A program made the position numbers and the translations under genes. The notes under the pieces are model-generated. The model saw only the letters and a list, made by a program, of their open reading frames with translations. It did no database searches and was not told the DNA's origin. Source: Hymenobacter glacieicola (GTDB lineage Bacteria > Bacteroidota > Bacteroidia > Cytophagales > Hymenobacteraceae). From it: a stretch of DNA of 64,000 nucleotides. Positions 9,342 through 17,896 of this stretch are shown here, piece by piece (the stretch's first letter is position 1; every line of letters starts with the position of its first letter). The DNA is taken from the NCBI RefSeq assembly GCF_014640315.1, contig NZ_BMGS01000005.1:62001-126000 (forward strand), given 5' to 3'.

Positions 9342-9365
9342 CGCCGGCTCCAAAGGGAGCCGGCG
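9342..9365. terminator. Hairpin between lipoprotein gene and FadL-like gene
   Basis: 10-bp perfect stem (9342-9351 with 9356-9365) with a 4-base loop, followed by TTATT. It lies 43 bases after the lipoprotein stop and 15 bases before the next ATG, so it may terminate or attenuate read-through. Confidence 0.65.
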
Positions 9366-9380
9366 CTTATTCTCACCCAC

Positions 9381-10898
9381 ATGAAAAACCTGAAATATTA
9401 CCTGGCCGCGGCTTTGCTCGGCCCGGCTAGCTACGGCTTTGCCCAAAGCTCATCGGATGCGCTGCGCTTTTCCCGCACCCAAATTGGAGGTACGGCGCGC
9501 ACCTTGGGTATTGGCGGAGCCAGCTCCGCAGTGGGGGCCGACTTCGGGGGTATCTTGACTAATCCGGCGGGGTTGGGGCTTTTCCAGCGCTCGGAAATCA
9601 GTTTCTCACCTGGCTTTGGCGCTAGCAACATCTCTACCCAGGCCTTTGGCACCAGCAGCTCTGATTCGCGCAACTTCTTGCAGATCGGGAGCTTAGGCAT
9701 TGCCTTCTCCGGTCGTCGGCCCGACGGGGACAACCCCACGCCGTGGCGCGGCGGCACCTTTGCCTTCGGTCTGAATCGTATCAACGACCTAAACCAGAAC
9801 CTGCGCTATTCCGCTACCCCGCCCCTGGACCAGGATATTTTTGAGCGGCTCAATAACGTGCCCACGAGTCAGCTAACCATCTTGGATGACTTGGCCTACG
9901 AGGCATTGCTTACGGAGCGGGATGATGAAGGCGCGTACATTCCGGCCGATTACGACGCAACGGGTCAGCTCACGCAACGCGAAACCATTCAGCGCAGCGG
10001 CGGACAGACGCAGTTTGACTTCGGCTACGCCAACAGCTACCAGGACAAACTGTACGTGGGCGGGGCCATTGGTATTGTGAGCACGCGCTACAACGTGGTG
10101 TCCACGCTGACGGCTACCGACCCGGCAGCGCCTAGCAGCGCCCCCGGCACAGCCTTCGCCAACCTAAGCTTGCGGGAAAACATCCAGACTCGCGGCACAG
10201 GCATTAACGCCCGCCTCGGGGTCATTTACCGGCCTAACGACGTCCTGCGGCTTGGTGCTTCGGTGCAGTCACCTACCTACTCTCAACTAGTAGAGACGTA
10301 CAGCGCTTCCCTGGACGTAGCGTATGATACGCCTGTTACGCTGCCTAATGGGGGCACCTTCTCCTCGGGCAACGCCAACTTCCCGGCCGAGGACCTGGGG
10401 TATACTCTCACCTCGCCCTTCCGGGCTACCGGGGGCGCTGCGTTCATCTTGGGCAAGTACGGGTTCGTGAGTGCGGATGCGGAGTACGTAAACTACGGGC
10501 AGGCTCGGCTGGGCTACGACGACACCGATGCCAATAGCAGCGGCGTCGACCCCAGTGACTTAGGGCCTACCAACGACGCCATCAAGCAGCAATACCAGTC
10601 GACGGTGAACCTGCGGGTAGGCGGGGAGTTGCGCCTGGATATCTTCCGGGTGCGGGCCGGTTTTGCCCACTACGGCGACCCCTACAAAAACAACAGCCGC
10701 CTCGACCGGAGCCAGAGTTTCTACACGGGCGGGCTTGGCCTGCGCCAGAAGAATTTCTTCTTGGACGTGGCTGGGGTGTATTCTTCCGGTAACCAGGTAT
10801 ATACACCCTACGAGCTGGCTAACCCGCAAAAAACGCCAGCCATTGATGTGGAAGACAAGCGCTTTACCACTACCCTCACGGCCGGCTTCCTGTTCTAG
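9381..10898 (+). CDS. FadL/OMPP1-type outer membrane transport protein
   Basis: 505 residues with a signal peptide (ends near SYGFAQ). The mature N-terminus has the OMPP1/FadL/TodX signature GIGGASSAVGADFGGILTNPAGL, and the rest alternates beta strands ending in an aromatic-terminated strand (TLTAGFLF), as expected of a 14-strand barrel. Family role: passive uptake of hydrophobic compounds across the outer membrane. Substrate not deducible. Preceded by a hairpin, followed by a strong terminator. Confidence 0.88.
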   Translation: MKNLKYYLAAALLGPASYGFAQSSSDALRFSRTQIGGTARTLGIGGASSAVGADFGGILTNPAGLGLFQRSEISFSPGFGASNISTQAFGTSSSDSRNFLQIGSLGIAFSGRRPDGDNPTPWRGGTFAFGLNRINDLNQNLRYSATPPLDQDIFERLNNVPTSQLTILDDLAYEALLTERDDEGAYIPADYDATGQLTQRETIQRSGGQTQFDFGYANSYQDKLYVGGAIGIVSTRYNVVSTLTATDPAAPSSAPGTAFANLSLRENIQTRGTGINARLGVIYRPNDVLRLGASVQSPTYSQLVETYSASLDVAYDTPVTLPNGGTFSSGNANFPAEDLGYTLTSPFRATGGAAFILGKYGFVSADAEYVNYGQARLGYDDTDANSSGVDPSDLGPTNDAIKQQYQSTVNLRVGGELRLDIFRVRAGFAHYGDPYKNNSRLDRSQSFYTGGLGLRQKNFFLDVAGVYSSGNQVYTPYELANPQKTPAIDVEDKRFTTTLTAGFLF

Positions 10899-10920
10899 TC
10901 GCTAGTCGTATTGTACTCAG

Positions 10921-10963
10921 CAACAGAAGGGGCTCCTCAGTTGTTGAGGAGCCCCTTCTGTTG
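10921..10963. terminator. Bidirectional terminator between FadL-like gene and lipoprotein gene
   Basis: Perfect 19-bp stem (10921-10939 with 10945-10963), 5-base loop, between two convergent genes. Confidence 0.85.
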
Positions 10964-11004
10964 GGCTATAGGCGCTGCTGATCCGCTTGATGGGCCGGAA
11001 CAGG

Positions 11005-11955
11005 TCATCGGCTGATTCTGACTTCCAGTACCAGGCTCCGGATGCCAGTAGTAATGATGTCCTGAACCAGTATCAGGCCGTATTTGCTGTCGGGGGCCGG
11101 CGTTTGGAAAGCAATGACCTGACCCTTCACCAGTGGCCCCGTGCTGGTAGCGCGCGGCGTAAAGGCGGTGCCCTGGGTGAAGGCCGTGGTGAAGGCGGCA
11201 GCGGTTGCGGTGGTGGCAAACGTTGCCGCGGTTAGTGAGGTGCTCCGGATAAGCGTGGCGCGGCGCGTGCTCCACTTCAGGTTCAGGGTATCATCCAGGG
11301 CCGTCGCCAGGGTCGGGGCCCCAGTCCTGCGCTGGGGCAGGTACACCAGGTCGACGATGGCTTGGTTGGCAGCCAGCTTGTGCACGGAAAACTTCGGAAA
11401 AACCAACCCTTCCCGCAACGCCAAAAAGCTCCGGTTCGCAAAAGCATTCGGGATCTGTACCGGCACGGTGTAGCTATGGTAGGCCTGGGTTGAATCGGGG
11501 CGGCTGAAGCGCAGGCGCAAGCTGCGGACGCCCGTACGGCCTTTCTCATCGGTGGCTTGGTAGCGCCACACCTCCAGCCCCGACGTGGTGCGGGAGCTGA
11601 GTACGTGCTGCAGCGCTACCTGAGTGGTAGTGTTGCCAGCCGGGTTCAGCACGGAATCAAGGTAGGTATAGGTAAAGGGCGGCAACTTATCTATCTCCGC
11701 CGTTGTGGAGGGGTAGACAATCGGCTCCGGCACGGGCCCGTATTCCGCCGTGATGGTCAGGCGCGTAAGCGGGCTGTCATCGGCTTCCGCGAACATCTTG
11801 ACGGCCACGGTATCAGCGGGTTTGGTTAGGCGGCGGTCGGCGGTACTGAAGCGGGAGCTGCCGATTAAATCTACGCGCGGCCCCGACTCCAGCCCTGGCT
11901 CGCAGGCGGTGAAGAGGGTAGGAAATAGTAGCAGAGCAAGAAAACGAAAGCGCAT
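11005..11955 (-). CDS. Hypothetical lipoprotein
   Basis: 316 residues from the ATG at 11955 (MRFRFLALLLFPTLFTACEPG, a lipoprotein signal with Cys about 18); the frame is open far upstream but that part has no signal. Beta-rich, possibly two immunoglobulin-like regions (DTVAVKMFAEADDSPLTRLTITAEYG, EKGRTGVRSLRLRFSRPD), as in many Bacteroidota surface lipoproteins. No catalytic motif seen; function unknown. Divergent from the S9 peptidase gene, 172 bases away. Confidence 0.75.
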   Translation of the reverse strand: MRFRFLALLLFPTLFTACEPGLESGPRVDLIGSSRFSTADRRLTKPADTVAVKMFAEADDSPLTRLTITAEYGPVPEPIVYPSTTAEIDKLPPFTYTYLDSVLNPAGNTTTQVALQHVLSSRTTSGLEVWRYQATDEKGRTGVRSLRLRFSRPDSTQAYHSYTVPVQIPNAFANRSFLALREGLVFPKFSVHKLAANQAIVDLVYLPQRRTGAPTLATALDDTLNLKWSTRRATLIRSTSLTAATFATTATAAAFTTAFTQGTAFTPRATSTGPLVKGQVIAFQTPAPDSKYGLILVQDIITTGIRSLVLEVRISR

Positions 11956-12127
11956 AGCCACGAAGGTCGGAATTTGGGCCTGATTAGTTGGCAGGAAAAG
12001 CAACCGCCACGGTGGAACGGATGGTAGCGGGGCACAGTTCAGCCAGAAACTCCGGCCCCGTGCAACCATGCTGCCCGCATTTCCTACCTTAACGGCTGAT
12101 TCCCGCCGACATTTTACTTCCACCTGC

Positions 12128-14353
12128 ATGAATTTTCGTTTCCTGGGCCTGGCCCTGTTTCTGACGACGGCCAGCCCGGCCCTGCTACCCGGCAGCGCAC
12201 CCGCCGCATTTGCCCAGCAAAAACAAAGCATTACCCTCGAAGACATCTGGCAGAAGGGCACCTTTCAGGCCCGCTCGGTGCCCGGCTTCAACTGGATGAA
12301 GGATGGGCGCTACTACTCCTCCCTGAGCCAGGGCAACCTGGTGCAGAACGACGTAACGACCGGGCAGCCGGTGAAAACCCTGGTTAGCGGCCAAGACCTG
12401 AAGCTGGCCGGCCAGAGCCAGCCCCTCGACGTGGACGGCTACAGCTTCAACGCCGACGAAACCAAAATCCTGTTCAGCACCGACACCGAGCCGATTTACC
12501 GCCGCTCAAGCAAGTCCTATTTCTTTGTGTATGACCAGGGGAGCAAGCAGCTGGTGCCCCTGAGCAAAACCGCCGGCAAGCAACTCTACGCTACCTTCTC
12601 GCCCGACGGCAAGCGCGTAGCCTTCGTGCGCGACAACAACCTGTTTGTGGTGGATCTGGCGACCATGCAGGAAACCGCCGTAACCACCGATGGCGCCCAG
12701 AACCGCATCATCAACGGCGGCACCGACTGGGTGTACGAGGAAGAATTCGAGTTTGCCCAGGGCTTCCAATGGTCGCCCGACTCGCGGCAAATTGCTTACT
12801 ACACCTTCGATGAGACGGAGGTGCCCGAGTACAACATGCAGGAGTGGGGCCCGCTCTACCCCAAAGACTACCGCTACAAGTACCCCAAAGCCGGCGAGAA
12901 AAACTCCATCGTCAGCATCTCGACCTACGATGTAGCGGCTGGCAAAAACACCAAGATGGACGTGGGGCCGGAGCGGGACCAGTACATTCCGCGCATCACC
13001 TGGACCCAGACGCCCAACCTGCTCAGCATCCGGCGCATGAACCGCCTGCAGAACAAGCTGGAAATCTTGCACGCCGACGCCCGCACCGGCAACACCCAGG
13101 TAGTCCTGACCGACACCGACCCGGCCTACGTGGAAGTAAACGACGATCTGCGCTACTTGGCCGGCGGCAAGGAGTTTTTGTTTAGCAGCGAGAAGGATGG
13201 CTACCGCCACCTCTACCTCTACAACCTGAACGGCAAGCTGGTGCGCCAGCTCACCAAGGGCCCGTGGGAAATTACCAGCATTGATGGCTTCGATGAGAAG
13301 AAGGGCCTCGTGTACTTCACCAGCACCGAAGCCTCGCCCCTGCAGCGCCACCTCTACCGCATCGACCTGAAAGGCAAGGGCAAAACCCGCCTCAGCGAAG
13401 CCGGCTCCGGCAACGACGCCGTGAACATGAGCGCCGACACCCGCTACTTCCTCAACTACCACTCCCAGGCCGGGGAGCCCCAGGTGGTAAGCCTGCGCAA
13501 CGGCCAGGACGGCAAGCTGGTGAAAGTGCTGGAAGACAACGCTGCCCTGCGCCAGAAGCTAACCCAGTACAACCTGGGCAAACTGGAGTTTATCAACTTC
13601 AAAACCGCCGAAGGGGTAGCGCTGAACGCTTCCGTACTGAAGCCCGCCAACTTCGATGCCAGCAAGAAATACCCCGTGCTGATGTACGTGTACGGCGGCC
13701 CTGGCTCCCAAACTGTGAAGGACGACGTGGGCGGCGGCATTGCCTTCACCAACTACCTCTGGCACCAGCTGCTGGCCCAGAACGGCTACATCATTGTGAG
13801 CGTCGATAACCGCGGCACCGGCGCCCGGGGCGCGGCGTTCAAGAAAAGCACCTACGCCAACCTGGGCAAGCTCGAAACCATCGACCAGGCCGAAAGCGCC
13901 AAGTATCTGGCTACCCTGCCCTACGTGGACAAGTCGCGCATTGGCATCTGGGGCTGGAGCTTCGGGGGCTACATGACGGCCCTGGCCCTGACCAAAAACG
14001 CCGACATCTTCAAGATGGGCGTGTCGGTGGCGCCCGTAACCAACTGGCGCTACTACGACTCGGTGTACACCGAGCGGTTCCTGAAAACGCCCCAGCAAAA
14101 CCCCCAGGGCTACGACGACAACTCGCCGGTACAATACGCCGACAAGCTGAAAGGCAAGCTGCTGCTGGTGCATGGCACCGGCGACGACAACGTGCACTTC
14201 CAGAACTCAGTAGCCTTCACCGAGGCCATGATTAAGGCCAACAAAGACTACCAGACGCTGTACTACCCTAACCGCAACCACGGCATCTACGGCGGCAACA
14301 CCCGCCTGCACCTCTACCGCCAGATGACGGATTTCGTGCTGAAGAACCTATAA
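12128..14353 (+). CDS. Dipeptidyl peptidase IV-type S9 peptidase
   Basis: 741 residues from the ATG at 12128 (MNFRFLGLALFLTTASPALL, signal peptide ending near FAQ). Residues about 50-480 form the DPP-IV N-terminal beta propeller, including the substrate-recognition pair in WVYEEEFE. Residues about 500-741 are the alpha/beta-hydrolase prolyl oligopeptidase domain with nucleophile Ser near 611 (GWSFGG), Asp near 685 (GTGDDNVH) and His near 717 (RNHGIYGG). Known reaction: release of X-Pro or X-Ala dipeptides from peptide N-termini in the periplasm. The residues needed for activity are all present. A possible weak -7 element lies near 12086. Confidence 0.95.
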   Translation: MNFRFLGLALFLTTASPALLPGSAPAAFAQQKQSITLEDIWQKGTFQARSVPGFNWMKDGRYYSSLSQGNLVQNDVTTGQPVKTLVSGQDLKLAGQSQPLDVDGYSFNADETKILFSTDTEPIYRRSSKSYFFVYDQGSKQLVPLSKTAGKQLYATFSPDGKRVAFVRDNNLFVVDLATMQETAVTTDGAQNRIINGGTDWVYEEEFEFAQGFQWSPDSRQIAYYTFDETEVPEYNMQEWGPLYPKDYRYKYPKAGEKNSIVSISTYDVAAGKNTKMDVGPERDQYIPRITWTQTPNLLSIRRMNRLQNKLEILHADARTGNTQVVLTDTDPAYVEVNDDLRYLAGGKEFLFSSEKDGYRHLYLYNLNGKLVRQLTKGPWEITSIDGFDEKKGLVYFTSTEASPLQRHLYRIDLKGKGKTRLSEAGSGNDAVNMSADTRYFLNYHSQAGEPQVVSLRNGQDGKLVKVLEDNAALRQKLTQYNLGKLEFINFKTAEGVALNASVLKPANFDASKKYPVLMYVYGGPGSQTVKDDVGGGIAFTNYLWHQLLAQNGYIIVSVDNRGTGARGAAFKKSTYANLGKLETIDQAESAKYLATLPYVDKSRIGIWGWSFGGYMTALALTKNADIFKMGVSVAPVTNWRYYDSVYTERFLKTPQQNPQGYDDNSPVQYADKLKGKLLLVHGTGDDNVHFQNSVAFTEAMIKANKDYQTLYYPNRNHGIYGGNTRLHLYRQMTDFVLKNL

Positions 14354-14384
14354 GGCTCAGCATGTACAGGAACTCCACATTTCC

Positions 14385-14480
14385 GTCATCCTGAGCCCAG
14401 CGAAGGACCTTATTACGCAAGAACGAGTCGTTGTTACGCCAGTCGTGGCAGCGTGGGTCCTTCGCTGGGCTCAGGATGAC
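14385..14480. repeat. REP-like inverted repeat with TCATCCTGAGC ends
   Basis: Perfect 25-bp arms, 14385-14409 and 14456-14480, enclose a 46-base centre. The arm starts GTCATCCTGAGCCCAGCG and shares the TCATCCTGAGC core with the element at 6210-6257. Located between the convergent S9 peptidase and pirin genes, before a separate terminator. Confidence 0.85.
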
Positions 14481-14503
14481 GAGTGGAAGGAGTTAGGAAT
14501 AAG

Positions 14504-14551
14504 ACACGAAAAAGCGCTTGGTTGCCACAGCAGCCAAGCGCTTTTTCGTGT
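14504..14551. terminator. Terminator downstream of pirin gene
   Basis: Perfect 18-bp stem (14504-14521 with 14534-14551), A-rich on the left and T-rich on the right, abutting the pirin stop codon at 14552-14554. Confidence 0.8.
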
Positions 14552-15472
14552 TTACGATAGTGCCTGCGGGGGCGGTGAGCCGGTGCCCGCGGGCCGGGTT
14601 TTGTCCTGGGGCAGGGGCACAAACTCCTGGTTGTCGTTGGGGGGTAGCAGAATGCGGCCGGCCTGCCAGTCGGCTTTGGCCTGTTCAATTCGCTCCCGCT
14701 TCGAGGACACGAAGTTCCACCAGATAAACCGCTCGCCCAGGGGCTCGCCCCCCAGCAGCATCAGCGTGCTGGCCTCGCGGGCCACCAGCACCGGGTCGAT
14801 GCCGGGGGTGAAGACCAGCAGCTGGCCGGGGCCGTAGGCGCGGCCGTTTACTTCCACCAGGCCTTTGGCCACGTAGGCGCCGCGCTCGGGGTAGCCGCGG
14901 GGGAGCCCAAACCGGGCGCCGGGTTGCAACACCACGTGCAGGTAGAACAGGGGCGAATGAGTGCGCACCTCGTTGCGCAGGCCAAAGGCGTCGCCGGCAA
15001 TCAGGCGCATCCACACGCCCGGCTCCGTGAAGATGGGGAGTTCCTGGGGCTGGTAGTTGGTGAAGGCCGGGGCGCTTTCCTCGTCCTTTTCGGGCAGGGC
15101 TACCCAGGTCTGAATCATTTCCAGGGCCCCGCCGGCCAAGGCCGCCGGATCCTCGAACCGCTCGGAGTGGGCAATGCCAGAGCCGGCCGTCATCCAGTTC
15201 ACCTCGCCCGGCCGGATAATCTGCTCCACGCCCAGACTGTCGCGGTGCGTAACCTGGCCCCCGAACAGGTAGCTAACCGTGCTCAGGCCGATGTGGGGGT
15301 GGGGCAGCACGTCCAGCTCGGGCAGCTTTTCCGGGGCGAAGCTAACCGGGCCGGCGTGGTCCATGAAGATGAAAGGCCCGAGCATGCGGCGCAGGCGGTA
15401 GGGCAGAATGCGGCGCACCTCAAAACCAGGACTCAGGGCCGCCTGGCGCGCTTCAATAACGAGGTCGAGCAT
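14552..15472 (-). CDS. Pirin-family bicupin protein
   Basis: 306 residues from the ATG at 15472 (MLDLVIEARQ); the earlier in-frame start lacks family similarity. The N-terminal cupin carries the pirin metal site (FIFMDHAGP, HPHIGLSTVSYLF, and E-x-x-HRDSLG; GSGIAHSERF), and a C-terminal pirin_C cupin follows (LLVFTPGIDPVLVAREASTLMLLGGEPLGERFIWWNFVSS is split). Known members act as quercetin dioxygenase-like iron enzymes or as redox-sensing regulators; which applies is unknown. Divergent from the TonB-domain lipoprotein gene. Confidence 0.93.
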   Translation of the reverse strand: MLDLVIEARQAALSPGFEVRRILPYRLRRMLGPFIFMDHAGPVSFAPEKLPELDVLPHPHIGLSTVSYLFGGQVTHRDSLGVEQIIRPGEVNWMTAGSGIAHSERFEDPAALAGGALEMIQTWVALPEKDEESAPAFTNYQPQELPIFTEPGVWMRLIAGDAFGLRNEVRTHSPLFYLHVVLQPGARFGLPRGYPERGAYVAKGLVEVNGRAYGPGQLLVFTPGIDPVLVAREASTLMLLGGEPLGERFIWWNFVSSKRERIEQAKADWQAGRILLPPNDNQEFVPLPQDKTRPAGTGSPPPQALS

Positions 15473-15637
15473 ACGGGTAAGGATAGGTTTGGAAAGTGAC
15501 CGAAAGAAAGCGAATACGCCGGAACGAGGCCGCCAATACAAAGATGAATAGAACTAAACCCATTTTCACTCAACTATTTAGCAGAAAAGCGTAACCTTGG
15601 GTCAATAAAACCAGTGTTTCCCGCGTAGAGAGGTCCT

Positions 15638-17104
15638 ATGCCAATGTGTACCCCGATTCGCTTGCTGCTGCTGGGCACCACTAGCGTACTGCTGGCGGCG
15701 TGCCAGCAGGAGCGCCCCGCCCAACGCGCCACACCCACTTCCGTCCCCGCCCTGGCCGATTCCCTGGCGTACGACTCCCTTTCCCAACCCGTGGGCGCTA
15801 CCCCCGTGCGCCGCGACTGGCACCGCCTGGAGCAGCCAACCAACCGCCGCGCCCCTTTAATTGTGTACCGGGGCAGCACCCGCCGGCCCGCCGGACTAGG
15901 AGCCGATGCCCCACCCGCCGAAGCCCGCCTCCAGGACCTGACCCTGAAAGCCAGCGAGTACTTCCAGATTGACCCCACCAAACCCGCCGAAGTGCGCGGC
16001 CGCGAAGGCACCGTAGTCCGCATTCCGGCCGGCTCCTTAGTTGACAGCCGCCAGCGGCCCGCCACCGGCGCCGTGTGGGTGGAGCTGAAGGAGTGCTACG
16101 CCGCCTCCGACATGCTGCTCTCCAATCTGCTGACTGAAACCCTGGCCGGCGCCCCCCTGGAGCTAACCGGGGCCGTGCTGGTGCGGGCCACTGCCGCGGG
16201 GCAACAGCTCCTGCTGGCCGCCGGCCGCAGCTTGCAGCTGGAGCTGGCCGGCAGCCACTCAGGGCATCCTCTCTTCTACGGCCAGGCGGCTGCCCCCGCC
16301 GCGCCCGTTCGGTGGCTGGAAGGCGAGGCCCCGGCCACCGCTACGCCCTCGGAACAGGTGTACACTACGGCCCAGCAGATGCCCCGCTACGGCCAGGGCC
16401 CCGCCGACATTAACCGCCTGATTCGCTACCCCCAGCAGGCCCAGGAGCGCCAGACGCAGGGGCTGGTATTCGCTTCCTTTGTGGTGGATGAGGCCGGCCG
16501 CGTCCGGTCGCCCCGCATCCTGCGCGGCCTCGGCGACGGCTGCGACGAAGAAGTGCTGCGGGTGCTGCGCCAGACTTCGGGCCGCTGGACCCCGGGGCAG
16601 CAGGATGGCCGCTTCGTGAAGGTGAAAATGGTGCTGCCCATCCGCTTTAACTTCCAGGCCGGCCTGGCCTCGGCCCCGGCGCCGGCCGCCCTGCCCGAAC
16701 CAGCGGAAGAAGAGCAAGCAGTAGCTGCTTCGGATGAACTGGCCCCGGCTCCGAACGCCTTGCAGCCCACCAAGCTGGGCTGGCTGGCCGTGGGGCAGCC
16801 CTGGGCCGGGTCGGCGGCGACGCTCTACGTGCCCTCCGCTACCCCCGCCGATGGCGACCATACCACCGTGCGCCTGCTCATCCCGGGCCGTCGCGTGGTG
16901 CTGGCCGGCACGCCCCAGGACGCTGGCTACCAGTTTGCTACGGCCCCTAGTGGAGCGGCCGTGGTGGTACTCGGTCTGCGCTACGAAAACGGTACTCCCT
17001 TCCTGGCCCGCCGCGAAGCCACTACCGGCACTCCTTCCGATACGCTCCGCTTCCAGGAAACTACCCTCACCGATCTGGAAGCCACTTTAGCCAAGCTCGA
17101 TTAG
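15638..17104 (+). CDS. Lipoprotein with internal TonB C-terminal domain
   Basis: 488 residues (or 486 from the ATG at 15644). The N-terminus is a lipoprotein signal (LLLLGTTSVLLAACQQ, Cys about 23), not the usual TonB transmembrane anchor. Residues about 85-215 form an uncharacterised beta domain (EYFQIDPTKPAEVRGREGTVV...). Residues about 245-345 match the TonB C-terminal domain (PADINRLIRYPQQAQ, GLVFASFVVDEAGRVRSPRI, GCDEEVLRVLRQ...WTPGQQDGR). About 140 more residues follow. The family's role is energy transfer to outer membrane receptors, but a lipid-anchored form without an ExbB-contacting helix may do something else. Possible -7 element TAACCTTG at 15592. Confidence 0.8.
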   Translation: MPMCTPIRLLLLGTTSVLLAACQQERPAQRATPTSVPALADSLAYDSLSQPVGATPVRRDWHRLEQPTNRRAPLIVYRGSTRRPAGLGADAPPAEARLQDLTLKASEYFQIDPTKPAEVRGREGTVVRIPAGSLVDSRQRPATGAVWVELKECYAASDMLLSNLLTETLAGAPLELTGAVLVRATAAGQQLLLAAGRSLQLELAGSHSGHPLFYGQAAAPAAPVRWLEGEAPATATPSEQVYTTAQQMPRYGQGPADINRLIRYPQQAQERQTQGLVFASFVVDEAGRVRSPRILRGLGDGCDEEVLRVLRQTSGRWTPGQQDGRFVKVKMVLPIRFNFQAGLASAPAPAALPEPAEEEQAVAASDELAPAPNALQPTKLGWLAVGQPWAGSAATLYVPSATPADGDHTTVRLLIPGRRVVLAGTPQDAGYQFATAPSGAAVVVLGLRYENGTPFLARREATTGTPSDTLRFQETTLTDLEATLAKLD

Positions 17105-17164
17105 CCGATGTAAGGCGGTTAACCATACGCTTTCGGCCAGAAGTAAGCAACCTAACTTACCGCC

Positions 17165-17206
17165 ACGCCCATCCGGAACGATGTTCGTCGCGCCGGATGG
17201 GCGTGC
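17165..17206. terminator. Hairpin after TonB-domain lipoprotein gene
   Basis: Inverted repeat ACGCCCATCCGG / CCGGATGGGCGT (12 bp) with a 16-18-base loop, followed by GCTGATTTT. It is 60 bases beyond the stop codon. Confidence 0.6.
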
Positions 17207-17300
17207 TGATTTTCAGGCGTGACCTTGCGTGAAGCCATACTCGAAGAGTAACCTTGCCGGAGCGGAAATAGTATCTTGCCCAGCGTTTTGCTGATACACT

Positions 17301-17882
17301 ATGGGACTACCTGCTACCTCGCTCACCTACGTCTCGCCCGAAGAATACCTCGATGCCGAGCGTAAAGCCGAAACCAAGCACGAATACTGGAACGGGGAAA
17401 TCCGGGCCATGTCCGGAGCTAGCTTCGATCATAATCGGATAGCGGCAAATCTGACCATCGAGATAGGCGGCCAACTCAAAGGTAAAAGCTGCTCCGTGGT
17501 TGGTAGCGACCAGCGTGTGCAAGTCCTGAGTGAGTCCACGTTTGTGTATCCGGACCTGACGGTAGTCTGTGGTCAACCCCAATTTGAGGACAACACCAAG
17601 CCTGACACCCTGCTCAATCCTACGCTGCTGGTGGAAGTATTGCCGCCGACCACCAAAAGCCACGACCGGGGCGACAAATTCTTCCTCTACCGTCAGATTC
17701 CGGGCCTGCAGCAATACCTGCTGCTTGATTCGCAAAGCGTCCACGCCGAGCTGCACACCCGCGACGAGCAGGGACGCTGGATTCTCGTGGAAACCTCTGA
17801 CCGTCAGGCCCTCTTGGAGTTAGCTAGTATCGGCTGCCGGGTAGCCCTGGCCGATGCGTACGCGGGCGTGCTGGCGGGGTAG
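17301..17882 (+). CDS. Uma2-family (DUF820) putative restriction-endonuclease-fold protein
   Basis: 193 residues. Matches the Uma2/DUF820 family: N-terminal SPEEYLDAERKAETKHEYWNG, then the PD-(D/E)xK-like core with YPDLTVVCG (Asp) and LLVEVLPPTTKSHDRGDKF (Glu, DRG), and YRQIPGLQQYLLLD. The fold is that of nucleases; most members have no demonstrated activity and are spread through transfer in cyanobacteria and Bacteroidota. Stands alone, convergent with the aldehyde dehydrogenase gene 14 bases away. Confidence 0.9.
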   Translation: MGLPATSLTYVSPEEYLDAERKAETKHEYWNGEIRAMSGASFDHNRIAANLTIEIGGQLKGKSCSVVGSDQRVQVLSESTFVYPDLTVVCGQPQFEDNTKPDTLLNPTLLVEVLPPTTKSHDRGDKFFLYRQIPGLQQYLLLDSQSVHAELHTRDEQGRWILVETSDRQALLELASIGCRVALADAYAGVLAG

Positions 17883-17896
17883 GCGCAAGGTGTTGC

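Noticed and set aside
12506..13462. 318-codon frame on the minus strand
   Set aside because: Lies fully inside the S9 peptidase gene, with no signal or domain.
17301..17882. Uma2 protein as part of a defence island
   Set aside because: No toxin, nuclease partner, methylase or other defence gene lies within reach; Uma2 genes are common singletons.
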